Shown here: positions 25,777 through 33,296 of the stretch, in pieces
Layout of the letters: each line of letters opens with the position of its first letter
Position numbering within the stretch: the first letter of the stretch is position 1
NCBI GenBank assembly: GCA_046351595.1
Contig: JAXLYE010000007.1
Location: forward strand, 1 to 64,000
DNA: 64,000 nt
From: JAXLYE01 sp046351595
GTDB lineage: Bacteria; Myxococcota_A; Polyangia; Palsa-1104; JAEUJZ01
Reading direction: 5' to 3'
Notes under the pieces: generated by a model
What the model was told of the DNA's origin: nothing
The model's input: the letters and a program-made list of their open reading frames with translations, nothing else
Database searches by the model: none
Made by a program: the position numbers and the translations under genes

Positions 25777-26750
25777 TCCTTGCCCCCTCCCTGATCCGAG
25801 TCCGAGCTGCGGGTGCTGTCCGCGAACGGTCGGGTGCCGGCCGCAAACAGGAGGACACAGAACTCGCGGATCCCGTCCAGCGACAGCAGGCTGTTCACCG
25901 CGTCATCGTAGTAGGCCGCGAGCGCGCAGGCGTTCCAGTCCAGAGCAGTCGCCGTCAGGTACATGTTCTGGCACAGCACGCCGGCATCAACGTGCATGAA
26001 CCGGTACGCACGGTCTCCGTACTTCCACTGCACACGCGTGCTGTTGGCGACCAGGAAGAAGACGACGGGTGCGTAGCCCACCCACTCGGTGAAAATGCAG
26101 GAGCGCACCACGTGCCGCCGAAGGTTGCCCGCCTCGAGCTGCACTAGGGTGTGACGGACCGGGTGGTAGTAATAGAGGCCCTTGTCCACCCCGGCCACCT
26201 GATTCACGACCAGATAGATGTCGCTGGACTGTAGGCCGCCTGCCGTCGGCGAGCGCCGTACCGGGAACTGCCGGATGTTGTAGGCCGGGACCGTCCCCTT
26301 GAGGCCCGTGCTGTGCCACAGGAACGCGCTGAGCTCGGCCAGTGAGAACCCCGAAGGCCCATAGTCACGGCTGGATGTCCGCTGCTGCAGGATGTCCGAG
26401 AGCGGTTGCTGGAGCGGCGCGACCGGCTGCGGCAGTGGGATCTCCGGCGCCCCCGGGAACTCTTTGCACATCGGCGGCGCGCGCAGCGCATCCAGCTTGG
26501 TGTAGATGGACTGATCGTCGGTGGGCGACGCCTTGAGGTTCTGGTGGATCAGGCCTATCCGGGTTAGCGTCCGCTCGCCCACTCCGGCCTTGGCGGTCGA
26601 GAGGATCTGATCCAGGAGCGCGAGCTCGGCGCTGTCGAGCTGCGCTAGAAGCTTGCTCAACGACTCTGACAGCGGCGGCACGGGGCTCGCAGGTGCCGCG
26701 CCAGATCCGGCCGCTGCGGTGCGCAGCTCTGTCGATGGTGAGTCATACAT
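25749..26750 (-). CDS. SagB-type azoline dehydrogenase
   Basis: A 333-residue nitroreductase-fold protein of the SagB/azoline dehydrogenase type. Typical parts are QQRTSSRDYGPSGFSLAELS (about 128-147), RRSPTAGGLQSSDIYLVV, GLYYYHPVRHTLV, and the FMN-site stretch HVDAGVLCQNMYLTATALDW. These enzymes use FMN to oxidise thiazolines to thiazoles. The N-terminal 100 residues are an extra helical/Pro-rich region. The C-terminus ends in an odd Cys/Pro tail (ECPPPGCSC). The ATG at 26750 has AGGAGG 6 bases upstream and overlaps the stop of the preceding dehydrogenase-like gene by one base. It probably works with the gene 26750-27565. Confidence 0.9.
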   Translation of the reverse strand: MYDSPSTELRTAAAGSGAAPASPVPPLSESLSKLLAQLDSAELALLDQILSTAKAGVGERTLTRIGLIHQNLKASPTDDQSIYTKLDALRAPPMCKEFPGAPEIPLPQPVAPLQQPLSDILQQRTSSRDYGPSGFSLAELSAFLWHSTGLKGTVPAYNIRQFPVRRSPTAGGLQSSDIYLVVNQVAGVDKGLYYYHPVRHTLVQLEAGNLRRHVVRSCIFTEWVGYAPVVFFLVANSTRVQWKYGDRAYRFMHVDAGVLCQNMYLTATALDWNACALAAYYDDAVNSLLSLDGIREFCVLLFAAGTRPFADSTRSSDSDQGGGKECPPPGCSC

Positions 26751-27565
26751 CACGTCCCTCCTTGCACCGGCTCTCGCACCTCGCGCAAGAGCACGATCGA
26801 CAGCGTGGAGCGCTCGGCACCGTCCAGCAGCAGCGCCTGATCGATGCGCGCATCAAAGAAGTCCTGACACTCGGTCACAACCAGGCCAGCCTGCTGGCAC
26901 GTCTGCGCGATGTGATGGAGGAGCTGCCCCGCCTCGATCATCATCCGCCGGTACCCGCGCGGCCCGTAGAACATCATATAGCGCCACGGCACCGCGACAA
27001 GGAACAGGAGTATCGGGCTCTCCGCTACTGCCTCGCGCGGCACGCGCACCAGCGAGGAGCGGATCGTCCGCTGCTCCCCCGGGTTCAGCGTCCGCTCTGC
27101 GACCAGGAAGTCCGCCATCGGGAGCTGGCGATAGAGCCGGTTCCCGATGAGCAGGAACAGATCGATGCTATACAGGAGCCGCGACACCGGCCCCGGCTCC
27201 CTGAGAGCCGCGAGCAGCGGCTGCAGCCGCTGGGGCGCGCCCTCATGCGACATTCGTACCGTCTGCTCTTGCCCCGGCTCCAGATCCTCGGCGTGCATGC
27301 GGTAGGGCGTCTCGAAGAAGATCTTCCGCGCCTCCTCGACCTCCTGTACATCGACGCTCACACCCAGGCTCGAGAAGGGAGTGAGCTTGGTATTCTCTTG
27401 GAACAGCTCCGCAATGTGCGGCACCAGGCTCCCGTACCGCAGGACGTAGTCGCTCTTGGCGTCGCGCGACAGCTCGACGCTGTTGGGGGACGGAATCACC
27501 GTCTCCTCAAGCATGAAGCGGAAGCGCGCGCTGAGCAGGGCATCCGCCTGTTGGTTGGCATCCAT
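26750..27565 (-). CDS. second SagB-family dehydrogenase-like protein
   Basis: A 271-residue relative of the nitroreductase/SagB family. The C-terminal half has GPRGYRRMMIEAGQLLHHIA followed by a VVTECQDFFDARIDQALLLDG stretch, matching the dimerisation and FMN region of SagB proteins. The N-terminal SagB signature RxSxRxF is not evident; instead there is a unique region of about 110 residues. It may be an inactive or regulatory partner, or act on a different substrate. ATG 27565 with AGAGAGG 6 bases upstream is preferred over the TTG two codons earlier. It is translationally coupled to the next dehydrogenase gene. Confidence 0.8.
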   Translation of the reverse strand: MDANQQADALLSARFRFMLEETVIPSPNSVELSRDAKSDYVLRYGSLVPHIAELFQENTKLTPFSSLGVSVDVQEVEEARKIFFETPYRMHAEDLEPGQEQTVRMSHEGAPQRLQPLLAALREPGPVSRLLYSIDLFLLIGNRLYRQLPMADFLVAERTLNPGEQRTIRSSLVRVPREAVAESPILLFLVAVPWRYMMFYGPRGYRRMMIEAGQLLHHIAQTCQQAGLVVTECQDFFDARIDQALLLDGAERSTLSIVLLREVREPVQGGT

Positions 27566-27617
27566 CTGCAACCTCTCTTCTGGGCTTCGACCGTACGACC
27601 TGCCGACGGGACGACTG

Positions 27618-28736
27618 CTACAGGAACAGATGCCGCGGGTAGCCGGAGCGGCGCTGCATGCAGGCCGGGCAGCGCGGCAGCTTCAGTACGTCCTGGTAGT
27701 CTACCGAGACGCGCTCGAAGTCGATGCGAACTGCGCGCCCGACGGCGAAAGACCTGCCGCTGGCCAGAAAAGGCAGCAGCGCCGCGGTCGCCCAACCGCT
27801 CATCATCGACAAGTACGGCGGCAGCGCCAGCTCTGCGGTCTCCAGGTCGACACCCAGGAGCGTCTCCTTGTGCAGCAGGTAGTCGTCCCGGAGCGCAACG
27901 TTGGCCTCGTTCTGCAGTTCGAACTCGCTGTAGCAGGCCGTCTCGTGGGGCACATAGATGGGACCGACCAGGGCCTCGCTGCCATCGCAGTACAGGCTCA
28001 TCCACGGCTTGCGCAGCGTCAGCGCGACCTCGTTCACGGCGTGCAGCGTCCGCGGCGAGTAGCTCTCCAGCGCCACCACGGCCAGGTCGCAGGCATCCAG
28101 GACGTCGGTCATGGCCCGCTGGTCGGTCAGCAGACCCTCCACGGGCGTGGCTGCCGTGAATCCGCGTGCCCTAAGGTCCTGCGCGGCTGCCTCCTGAAAG
28201 AGCATCCCGGGCTGGACCAGGGCGCTGTCGATGTCGAAGCACGAGCGGTGCACCTCGCGCAGCTTGCGCCCGTCGAGCAGCCGGATTCCCTTGGGCTGGA
28301 CCCGGGCCAGTTCCCGTGCCACGCGCGAGCCGAGCGGACCGGCACCGATCAGCCCGATCGTGCGATCCGTGATCGCGGTCGCATGGGTTCCGTACTGCAT
28401 CGCTAGATAAACGTGCGGCAGGTAGTCGCTCGGCCGGATCAGGATTTGACGGTCGAGCAGGTAGCTTGCCAGTTTAGTGGCATCGTCCATCTCGGTCGGC
28501 TTGATCACGCCCTGCTGCTCCAGCTCGGTCAGCGTGACCTGATCGCGGGCGCTGCGCAGCAACCGCCCGATCAGCTTGGTCTTTCCCTCATCGCTTACAA
28601 TTTGCGAGAAGCGGGAGCGACTGCCGTGCTTGACCAGCACCTCGCTGTCACTGCAATAGGTGACGCGGACATAGGGATTGATGACCATGGGTTGGGTGCG
28701 GAGCGCGTCTCCGCTCGCTGCTGCGCGGGTCTCCAT
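27618..28736 (-). CDS. ThiF/E1-like cyclodehydratase partner (TOMM leader-binding protein)
   Basis: A 372-residue protein. The first 110 residues (VRVTYCSDSEVLVKHGSRS on to the region before LMQQ-like loops) resemble the peptide-clasp / leader-recognition domain of TOMM C proteins. Residues about 125-330 form a ThiF/E1-like fold beginning TIGLIGAGPLGSRVARELA and running through VVALESYSPRTLHAVNEVAL. One CxxC (CPAC) is near the C-terminus; the second pair expected for a zinc site is less clear. In this family the protein binds the precursor leader and presents the core to YcaO; the E1-like half is usually not catalytic. ATG with GAGGGG upstream, 102 bases after the second precursor gene. Confidence 0.88.
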   Translation of the reverse strand: METRAAASGDALRTQPMVINPYVRVTYCSDSEVLVKHGSRSRFSQIVSDEGKTKLIGRLLRSARDQVTLTELEQQGVIKPTEMDDATKLASYLLDRQILIRPSDYLPHVYLAMQYGTHATAITDRTIGLIGAGPLGSRVARELARVQPKGIRLLDGRKLREVHRSCFDIDSALVQPGMLFQEAAAQDLRARGFTAATPVEGLLTDQRAMTDVLDACDLAVVALESYSPRTLHAVNEVALTLRKPWMSLYCDGSEALVGPIYVPHETACYSEFELQNEANVALRDDYLLHKETLLGVDLETAELALPPYLSMMSGWATAALLPFLASGRSFAVGRAVRIDFERVSVDYQDVLKLPRCPACMQRRSGYPRHLFL

Positions 28737-28837
28737 TTCGTCCCCTCTTTAAGTCTCTGATTGGATGCCTGTTTTTCCCTGCGTCGACCTGTGACCGTCC
28801 GGCCCGCCAGGGCTGGGCGGTCATCCAGGCTGGTCTG

Positions 28838-28972
28838 CTATGCTGAGGGAGCGTCCACGTTGATGGTTGCGTGACACCAGCAGCAGCAGCAGCAGCACCA
28901 GCCGCCTGGAGCGATGACAACGTCGACTGCGTCGTATTTCTCTTCGATTCGCGAGATGAGCTGGAGCTTCAT
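28838..28972 (-). CDS. azole-peptide precursor, copy 2 (poly-Cys core)
   Basis: A 44-residue peptide. The leader (residues 1-24) ends in VVIAPGG, and the core is WCCCCCCWCH followed by the tail ATINVDAPSA. Residues 10-35 are identical to copy 1 (EEKYDAVDVV onwards). The seven Cys are the expected sites of cyclisation to thiazoles by the adjacent YcaO complex, six of them contiguous. The Gly-Gly before the Trp is a likely leader cleavage point. ATG at 28972 with GAGAGG 5 bases upstream. It lies between copy 1 and the ThiF-like gene, in the same orientation. Its weaker ribosome binding site and the upstream hairpin suggest lower expression than copy 1. Confidence 0.9.
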   Translation of the reverse strand: MKLQLISRIEEKYDAVDVVIAPGGWCCCCCCWCHATINVDAPSA

Positions 28973-29015
28973 GGCTTCCTCTCTCATTCCTCTTCGGGCA
29001 AAGAGCGAGATCTTC

Positions 29016-29052
29016 CCGGGGCCCTGACCCTCACAGAGGACCAGGGCCCCGG
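29016..29052 (-). terminator. strong hairpin between the two precursor genes
   Basis: CCGGGGCCCTG (29016-29026) and CAGGGCCCCGG (29042-29052) form a perfect 11-bp stem with a 15-base loop. No T tract follows on the minus strand, so it is more likely a partial attenuator or an RNA-stabilising/processing element that raises the dose of precursor copy 1 over downstream genes. Confidence 0.55.
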
Positions 29053-29078
29053 TGGGGCGGTCAGCCGCCGGAGGTGGA

Positions 29079-29195
29079 CTAGCTGATGTGAGCGTGGCAC
29101 CAGCAGCAGCAGCAGCAACACCAGCCGCCCGGCGCGATCACAACGTCCACCGCGTCATACTTCTCCTCAACGCGCGCGATGCTATTGATCTTCAT
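29079..29195 (-). CDS. azole-peptide precursor, copy 1 (poly-Cys core)
   Basis: A 38-residue peptide: leader MKINSIARVEEKYDAVDVV then IAPGG, and core WCCCCCCWCH with a short tail AHIS. An almost ideal ribosome binding site (AAAGGAGGTGA) lies 5 bases before the ATG at 29195, consistent with high expression of a substrate peptide. The core is identical to that of copy 2; only the start of the leader and the tail differ. It is encoded between the YcaO gene and copy 2. Its product should carry up to seven thiazoles. The peptide also reads as ordinary small Cys-rich protein, but the gene neighbourhood makes a RiPP precursor by far the best reading. Confidence 0.93.
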   Translation of the reverse strand: MKINSIARVEEKYDAVDVVIAPGGWCCCCCCWCHAHIS

Positions 29196-29213
29196 GCAGT
29201 TCACCTCCTTTCC

Positions 29214-29273
29214 GGCAAGGGAATGTCTTGCCTGAAGGCTCACCCTGCGGAAGTCGCTTGGTCTAGCGCAGGG
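29214..29273 (-). promoter_or_regulatory. two short hairpins between the YcaO and precursor genes
   Basis: GGCAAG/CTTGCC (29214-29232) and CCCTGCG/CGCAGGG (29243-29273) form 6- and 7-bp stems in the gap between the YcaO stop and precursor copy 1. Neither has a T tract. They may separate YcaO mRNA from the highly expressed precursor message or stabilise its 5' end. Confidence 0.4.
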
Positions 29274-29289
29274 CCATGTCCCCACTGGA

Positions 29290-30843
29290 TTACGGATACG
29301 GCATCGGATCCTTGTTCAGCTCCGAGTAGGTCAGGCGGTGATGAGCAAAGCCAAGCTTCTGAGGCAGCTCGTAGTAGCGAGGATGTCCCAGCAGCGGGAT
29401 CGAAGGAGTGAAGGGCGGAGCCAGCTCGGGGATGTACGTCTTCATGAGCCGGATGTGCCCCATTTGTGGCGGAGTGAAGTCAAATACGATCGGATCGATC
29501 CGGTGGCGCTCGAGAATCTGCATCAGCGCATCCCAGCGCTCGTCGGTCGACCGCAGGTCGCACTCGGGCAGCGCGGACAGCTTCATGCGCCGCTCGGGCT
29601 CTACATACCACTTCAGCTTGGGGTAGTTCTTCTTGTACCCGTAGAAGGCGACGACCTTGATGAAGTTGGTAATCATGCTGGCGTCATCGTCGGGATCGAC
29701 GCCGAACATGTAGTCGATGCCGCGCGCGAAGCCCCACTGCGGCGCATTCAACGCGAGCCGCATCGGCAGCTCGGCCTGTCCGAACTCGTCTAACGACGAG
29801 AGCATGCAGCGCTCCGCGTCCATGTCGACGCCGCCGCCCGCGTAGTAGGCATAGCGGGTGAGCCAGCGATCCAGCTCGATGACCGTCATGACAACCATCT
29901 CGGGAACGTCGAGCGCGTGCAGGTAGAACCGCGGCTGACTCGGCAGCCCTTGCGCGATCGTCAGCAGCCGTCGCAGCGCCGGCAGCCGCAGCGGCCGGTC
30001 GATCTCGACGAGCGCAGGAGGGATCTTCGAGTACCAGTGGATGTTGACCCCATCGCGCTCGAACAGCTCTGTGATGCCGTGGGCGATGGCTTCTCGCTCG
30101 TTGATGTGACTGGCCAGCCCGCCCGAGGTCGAGTAACCGATCTTGCCTTCGTCCCGGCGGATCGGTGCGTAGAAGATGGCGATGAGCTGCGCCGGCATCA
30201 GCACCTTGCGACCCGACAAGAGGTACCGGCCCTCCATCCAGGCCAGCGGCGTCTCTTCGGTGAAGCGATCGAACATGAGGTTCGAGTCGTGATACTGCTC
30301 TTCTGCAAACAAGTGAAGCTCACGCGGGCCCAGGCACGGATAGCCTTGCTCGGTGAGCTGTCGATAGGTGCCAAATACCAGATCCGGTACCTTCGCCAGA
30401 TACTCCATCATGCCAAAGATGCGCTCAACAGCCTCGGAGACACTGGAGATGAACATATTGAAGATCGAGTGTCCCTTGCCGCCGGCATACAGCGCCTTGC
30501 TGAGCTGGGCAGAGAACCCCGTCAGCCCCAGCAGCTTGCGCATGACATAATCTAAATCAAAGTACTGCCCATGCCCGGTATGGAACGGCAACATCCCACC
30601 GGAGCCAAAGTAAGTTACGATCTTGCGAAGCGGACTGTGCGGTCCGTAAAACCGCATGAGCTCTCGGAATCCGTCATGCTCCTCGTCGCTCATGCCATAC
30701 AGCGAGGCAGGCCAGCTACGATTAACGTGATGAGAGCGGAGGGAGATCGATGTCATCGCATCCTCGATATCAGGCCGGTAGCTCTTCTGAGCTGCGAGTA
30801 GATGTCGATATCTACGAGTGGTCAATTGGTTTATTTTGGACAA
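29290..30843 (-). CDS. YcaO-domain cyclodehydratase
   Basis: A protein of up to 517 residues. YcaO ATP-site motifs are visible: SSVSEAVERIFG (about 133) and STSGGLASHINEREAIAHG followed by ITELFERD (about 246-273). The protein ends in PMPYP, the C-terminal PxPxP hallmark of TOMM YcaO enzymes, which use ATP to convert Cys (or Ser/Thr) of a precursor to azolines. The longest frame starts at TTG 30843 without a good ribosome binding site. ATG 30756, with GAGG 6 bases upstream, would give 488 residues; the extra N-terminal residues still look protein-like. It is the first gene of the minus-strand cluster, followed by the precursors after about 95 bases. Confidence 0.95.
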   Translation of the reverse strand: MSKINQLTTRRYRHLLAAQKSYRPDIEDAMTSISLRSHHVNRSWPASLYGMSDEEHDGFRELMRFYGPHSPLRKIVTYFGSGGMLPFHTGHGQYFDLDYVMRKLLGLTGFSAQLSKALYAGGKGHSIFNMFISSVSEAVERIFGMMEYLAKVPDLVFGTYRQLTEQGYPCLGPRELHLFAEEQYHDSNLMFDRFTEETPLAWMEGRYLLSGRKVLMPAQLIAIFYAPIRRDEGKIGYSTSGGLASHINEREAIAHGITELFERDGVNIHWYSKIPPALVEIDRPLRLPALRRLLTIAQGLPSQPRFYLHALDVPEMVVMTVIELDRWLTRYAYYAGGGVDMDAERCMLSSLDEFGQAELPMRLALNAPQWGFARGIDYMFGVDPDDDASMITNFIKVVAFYGYKKNYPKLKWYVEPERRMKLSALPECDLRSTDERWDALMQILERHRIDPIVFDFTPPQMGHIRLMKTYIPELAPPFTPSIPLLGHPRYYELPQKLGFAHHRLTYSELNKDPMPYP

Positions 30844-31066
30844 AATGCAGATTTATTACATGATTCGATTAGCTTGCGGGTGCCCCGACGCTGCTGAGAG
30901 ATGCACCGTGCATCTATTCGGATCAAATGATCAGTCAAAAACAGTTAATTTGCATTCGGTGCACCGCGTTGTTACAGATAACGCATTGCGTAAAAAATCT
31001 GCGGCTGAATTGCCGTTGATCGTTTCAAGCTCAATGCGGCTTCGTTTCGTATAGATTCCGTTTGAT
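30844..31066. promoter_or_regulatory. divergent AT-rich promoter region of the azole-peptide cluster
   Basis: About 220 bases between the YcaO gene (minus) and the TolC-like gene (plus), clearly richer in A/T than the flanks. It contains the inverted repeat AGATGCA-CCG-TGCATCT at 30899-30915 and a smaller GATC-AAAT-GATC at 30921-30932, both plausible regulator sites. Promoters for both directions are expected here. No regulator gene is encoded in the cluster itself. Confidence 0.6.
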
Positions 31067-32629
31067 ATGTCTCGATTCCTCTGTGTGATCGTGCTGCTGG
31101 CGGGAGGGACTCCTGTGCTTCGAGCGGCGGAGCCCCCGTCCGCCGCGCCCTTGCGCGGGGGAGCGGAACCGGAGCGCGCGCCGCGCCGGCTGACGCTCCG
31201 CGACGCGATGGAGATCGGGCTCCGGCAGAACCTGGAGCTTAGGATCCTGGAGGCGCGGCTGCGAGGCGCCGAGGTGGAGGTTCAGCGATCGCTGAGCGCG
31301 CTCTTGCCGCGCCTGACCGCGCAGGGCCGGATGACGCTGAACCACCCGCTGGTCACCCTGGAACTCGACGAGCGCACGCAGGCGTTCCAGACCGAGCTGC
31401 AGCGCGCTCTTGTGGCGGCCCTGCGTATGGACGCAAGCTTCCAGACCTCCTCTGCTGGACTTTCCGCATACTGCCGGACCGCGCCGCCGACCCCCGAGGC
31501 GGCGGCGGATCGCGGTCGTGTCGACGAGCTGTGCCAGCTGTTGATCGCGAGCCAACAGCCCAAGTCGCAGGAGGAGCTGGCCCGGCAGATCGGCCAGAGC
31601 CGCTACGTGGCGAACCTGACCCCGATCGTACAGCTGGACGCCAGCTTGGCGCTCACGGTCCCGCTGGTCGTTCCTCCGGCGTACCCGGCGATCCGCAGCG
31701 CGCGCGAGCAGCAGCGCGCTCAGGCGAGCCAGCTCAGGGCCGCCGCCGCCCAGCTCGCGGCCTCCATCGCGCAGGCGTACTACGCAGCGGCGGCGGCCGA
31801 TGCGCTGCTCGAGCTGCGCAAGAGCTCCGTCACGGTGGCACGCAAGAACGCGGAGGATGCGCTGCGGCGGGTCCAGCTCGGGCTCGCGGACGCGCTGGAG
31901 AGGGCGCGCGCGGAGCTTGCGGTCGCGCAGGCCGAGCAGCGTCAGGCCGAGTCCGGCGTGCTGCGCGCGGCGGCGCACCGCTCTCTCGCCACGCTGCTCG
32001 CGCTGGACACTCCCTTCGCGCTGGCGGCCGAGAGCGAGAGTCCGCTGCCGCCACCGGAAGACGTAGGCGCTCTGGTCGAGCGAGCGCTCAGCGGCCGCTC
32101 CGAGGTGCAGCAGCTCGAGCAGCTGATCCGATCGAGCGAGAGCCTGCAGCTCGCGCAGACGCTGAAGTGGCTCCCATCTCTGGGTCTGTTTGGCGCGGTG
32201 CGCCTGACCAACGCGACAGGGTTTGCGGGCCGGGCAGACTCCTACGCGGCGGGCCTGCAGCTCGACTGGAACCTCTTCGACGGGCTGGAGCGGGACGTTC
32301 AGCGGCGCGCGCTGGCGGCGCAGGCGGCAGAGGCACGCGCACGCCTGGCGCAGCTAAGGCGCGTCATCGCGGCCGAGGTGCGCGGCGCTGTGGAGCAGGT
32401 TGAGCTACGGCGCAGCAGCGTGCTCCTTGCTCAGCGCGCCAGCGAGGCCGCGGCGGCGGCGCTCGTGCACCTGCAGCGGCGCTATCAAGCGGGGACCATT
32501 GCGCAGATCGAACTGCTGCTCGGCCAGGAGCAGGCTGTGGCGGCCCAGGTCGATCAAACCCGGGCCCGGTATGATCTCGCCGTCGAGCAGATGCGGCTGT
32601 CCTGGCTGACGGGCGCCCTCCTGCCTTGA
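31067..32629 (+). CDS. TolC-like outer membrane efflux protein
   Basis: A 520-residue protein with a signal peptide (SRFLCVIVLLAGGTPVLRAA). It shows the duplicated helical repeat of the OEP/TolC family: LTLRDAMEIGLRQNLELRIL near 45, long Ala/Glu/Arg-rich coiled coils at about 215-300 and 410-500, and AGLQLDWNLFDGLERD in the second half, the usual beta-strand plus W-x-LFDG motif. It forms the outer-membrane exit duct. Divergent from the peptide operon and sharing its promoter region, it completes the tripartite exporter with the HlyD/MacA-type adaptor and the MacB-like complex. Confidence 0.9.
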   Translation: MSRFLCVIVLLAGGTPVLRAAEPPSAAPLRGGAEPERAPRRLTLRDAMEIGLRQNLELRILEARLRGAEVEVQRSLSALLPRLTAQGRMTLNHPLVTLELDERTQAFQTELQRALVAALRMDASFQTSSAGLSAYCRTAPPTPEAAADRGRVDELCQLLIASQQPKSQEELARQIGQSRYVANLTPIVQLDASLALTVPLVVPPAYPAIRSAREQQRAQASQLRAAAAQLAASIAQAYYAAAAADALLELRKSSVTVARKNAEDALRRVQLGLADALERARAELAVAQAEQRQAESGVLRAAAHRSLATLLALDTPFALAAESESPLPPPEDVGALVERALSGRSEVQQLEQLIRSSESLQLAQTLKWLPSLGLFGAVRLTNATGFAGRADSYAAGLQLDWNLFDGLERDVQRRALAAQAAEARARLAQLRRVIAAEVRGAVEQVELRRSSVLLAQRASEAAAAALVHLQRRYQAGTIAQIELLLGQEQAVAAQVDQTRARYDLAVEQMRLSWLTGALLP

Positions 32630-33296
32630 GCGCCCCATGGAATGGATGTGCGGACCCTTCTGTGCGTACAGGAGCGCACGTCCGCGCCCACACCCGTCGA
32701 TTAACTGCGCTTCCTTCTGGCTAGAGAGTCCGTGACGTGGAGCAGACCCCTTACAGGAGGTACAGGCACCTGCTGAAGTATCGGATTGCCACGCCGTGCG
32801 GCCATGAGGCGCGGTTGGCTCCGATGAGGACAGCCGCACCGAATCCCGAAACACTTCCGCAGGCTTGCTCATCTCGCCTTATGGGCTCGGAACGTTGAGC
32901 CCTTCCGATGCGAGCAAGGAGCCCTGTAGCAAACCGCCGCCACGCCTTCGCCCGAGCCGCACACGATCCATGCGACGTCGGCGGCGTGTACAGGCATCTA
33001 TCGGCTTGTACCGCCGACACAGTCGGCGGCCTGGCTGAGCGCGTGCCCGAGCTGCCCATGGAGGACGCTGTGACGCGATCCGTGTCTGTTGGAGTCTTGG
33101 AACCGTGACGAGCGCAGAGCAACGGACCTTGGCGTACCCGGCTGGGCGCCAGGCCACCACCTCGGGACAGGCGTCTCTATCCATTCTTCAGTCGGCATCG
33201 TTCCCCAACCCAAGCCTTTGATTAGCAAGCCGTTGCATCGCCCGGGGGAATGATTTTTTCAAAGTTCTCGACGGAGTCGCTCTTCTCGAGGAGCTT
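32630..33296. other. gene-free junction region right of the azole-peptide cluster
   Basis: About 670 bases without a supported gene. The only open frames are short, Arg/Cys-rich and overlapping on both strands. The start of the truncated STAND-FGE gene lies at its right end, so a recombination junction probably falls near 33250-33285. No insertion sequence or tRNA was recognised. Confidence 0.4.

Noticed and set aside
32640..33220. tRNA or IS remnant marking the island border
   Set aside because: No cloverleaf, T-loop GTTCRA motif, terminal inverted repeat or transposase fragment could be recognised.
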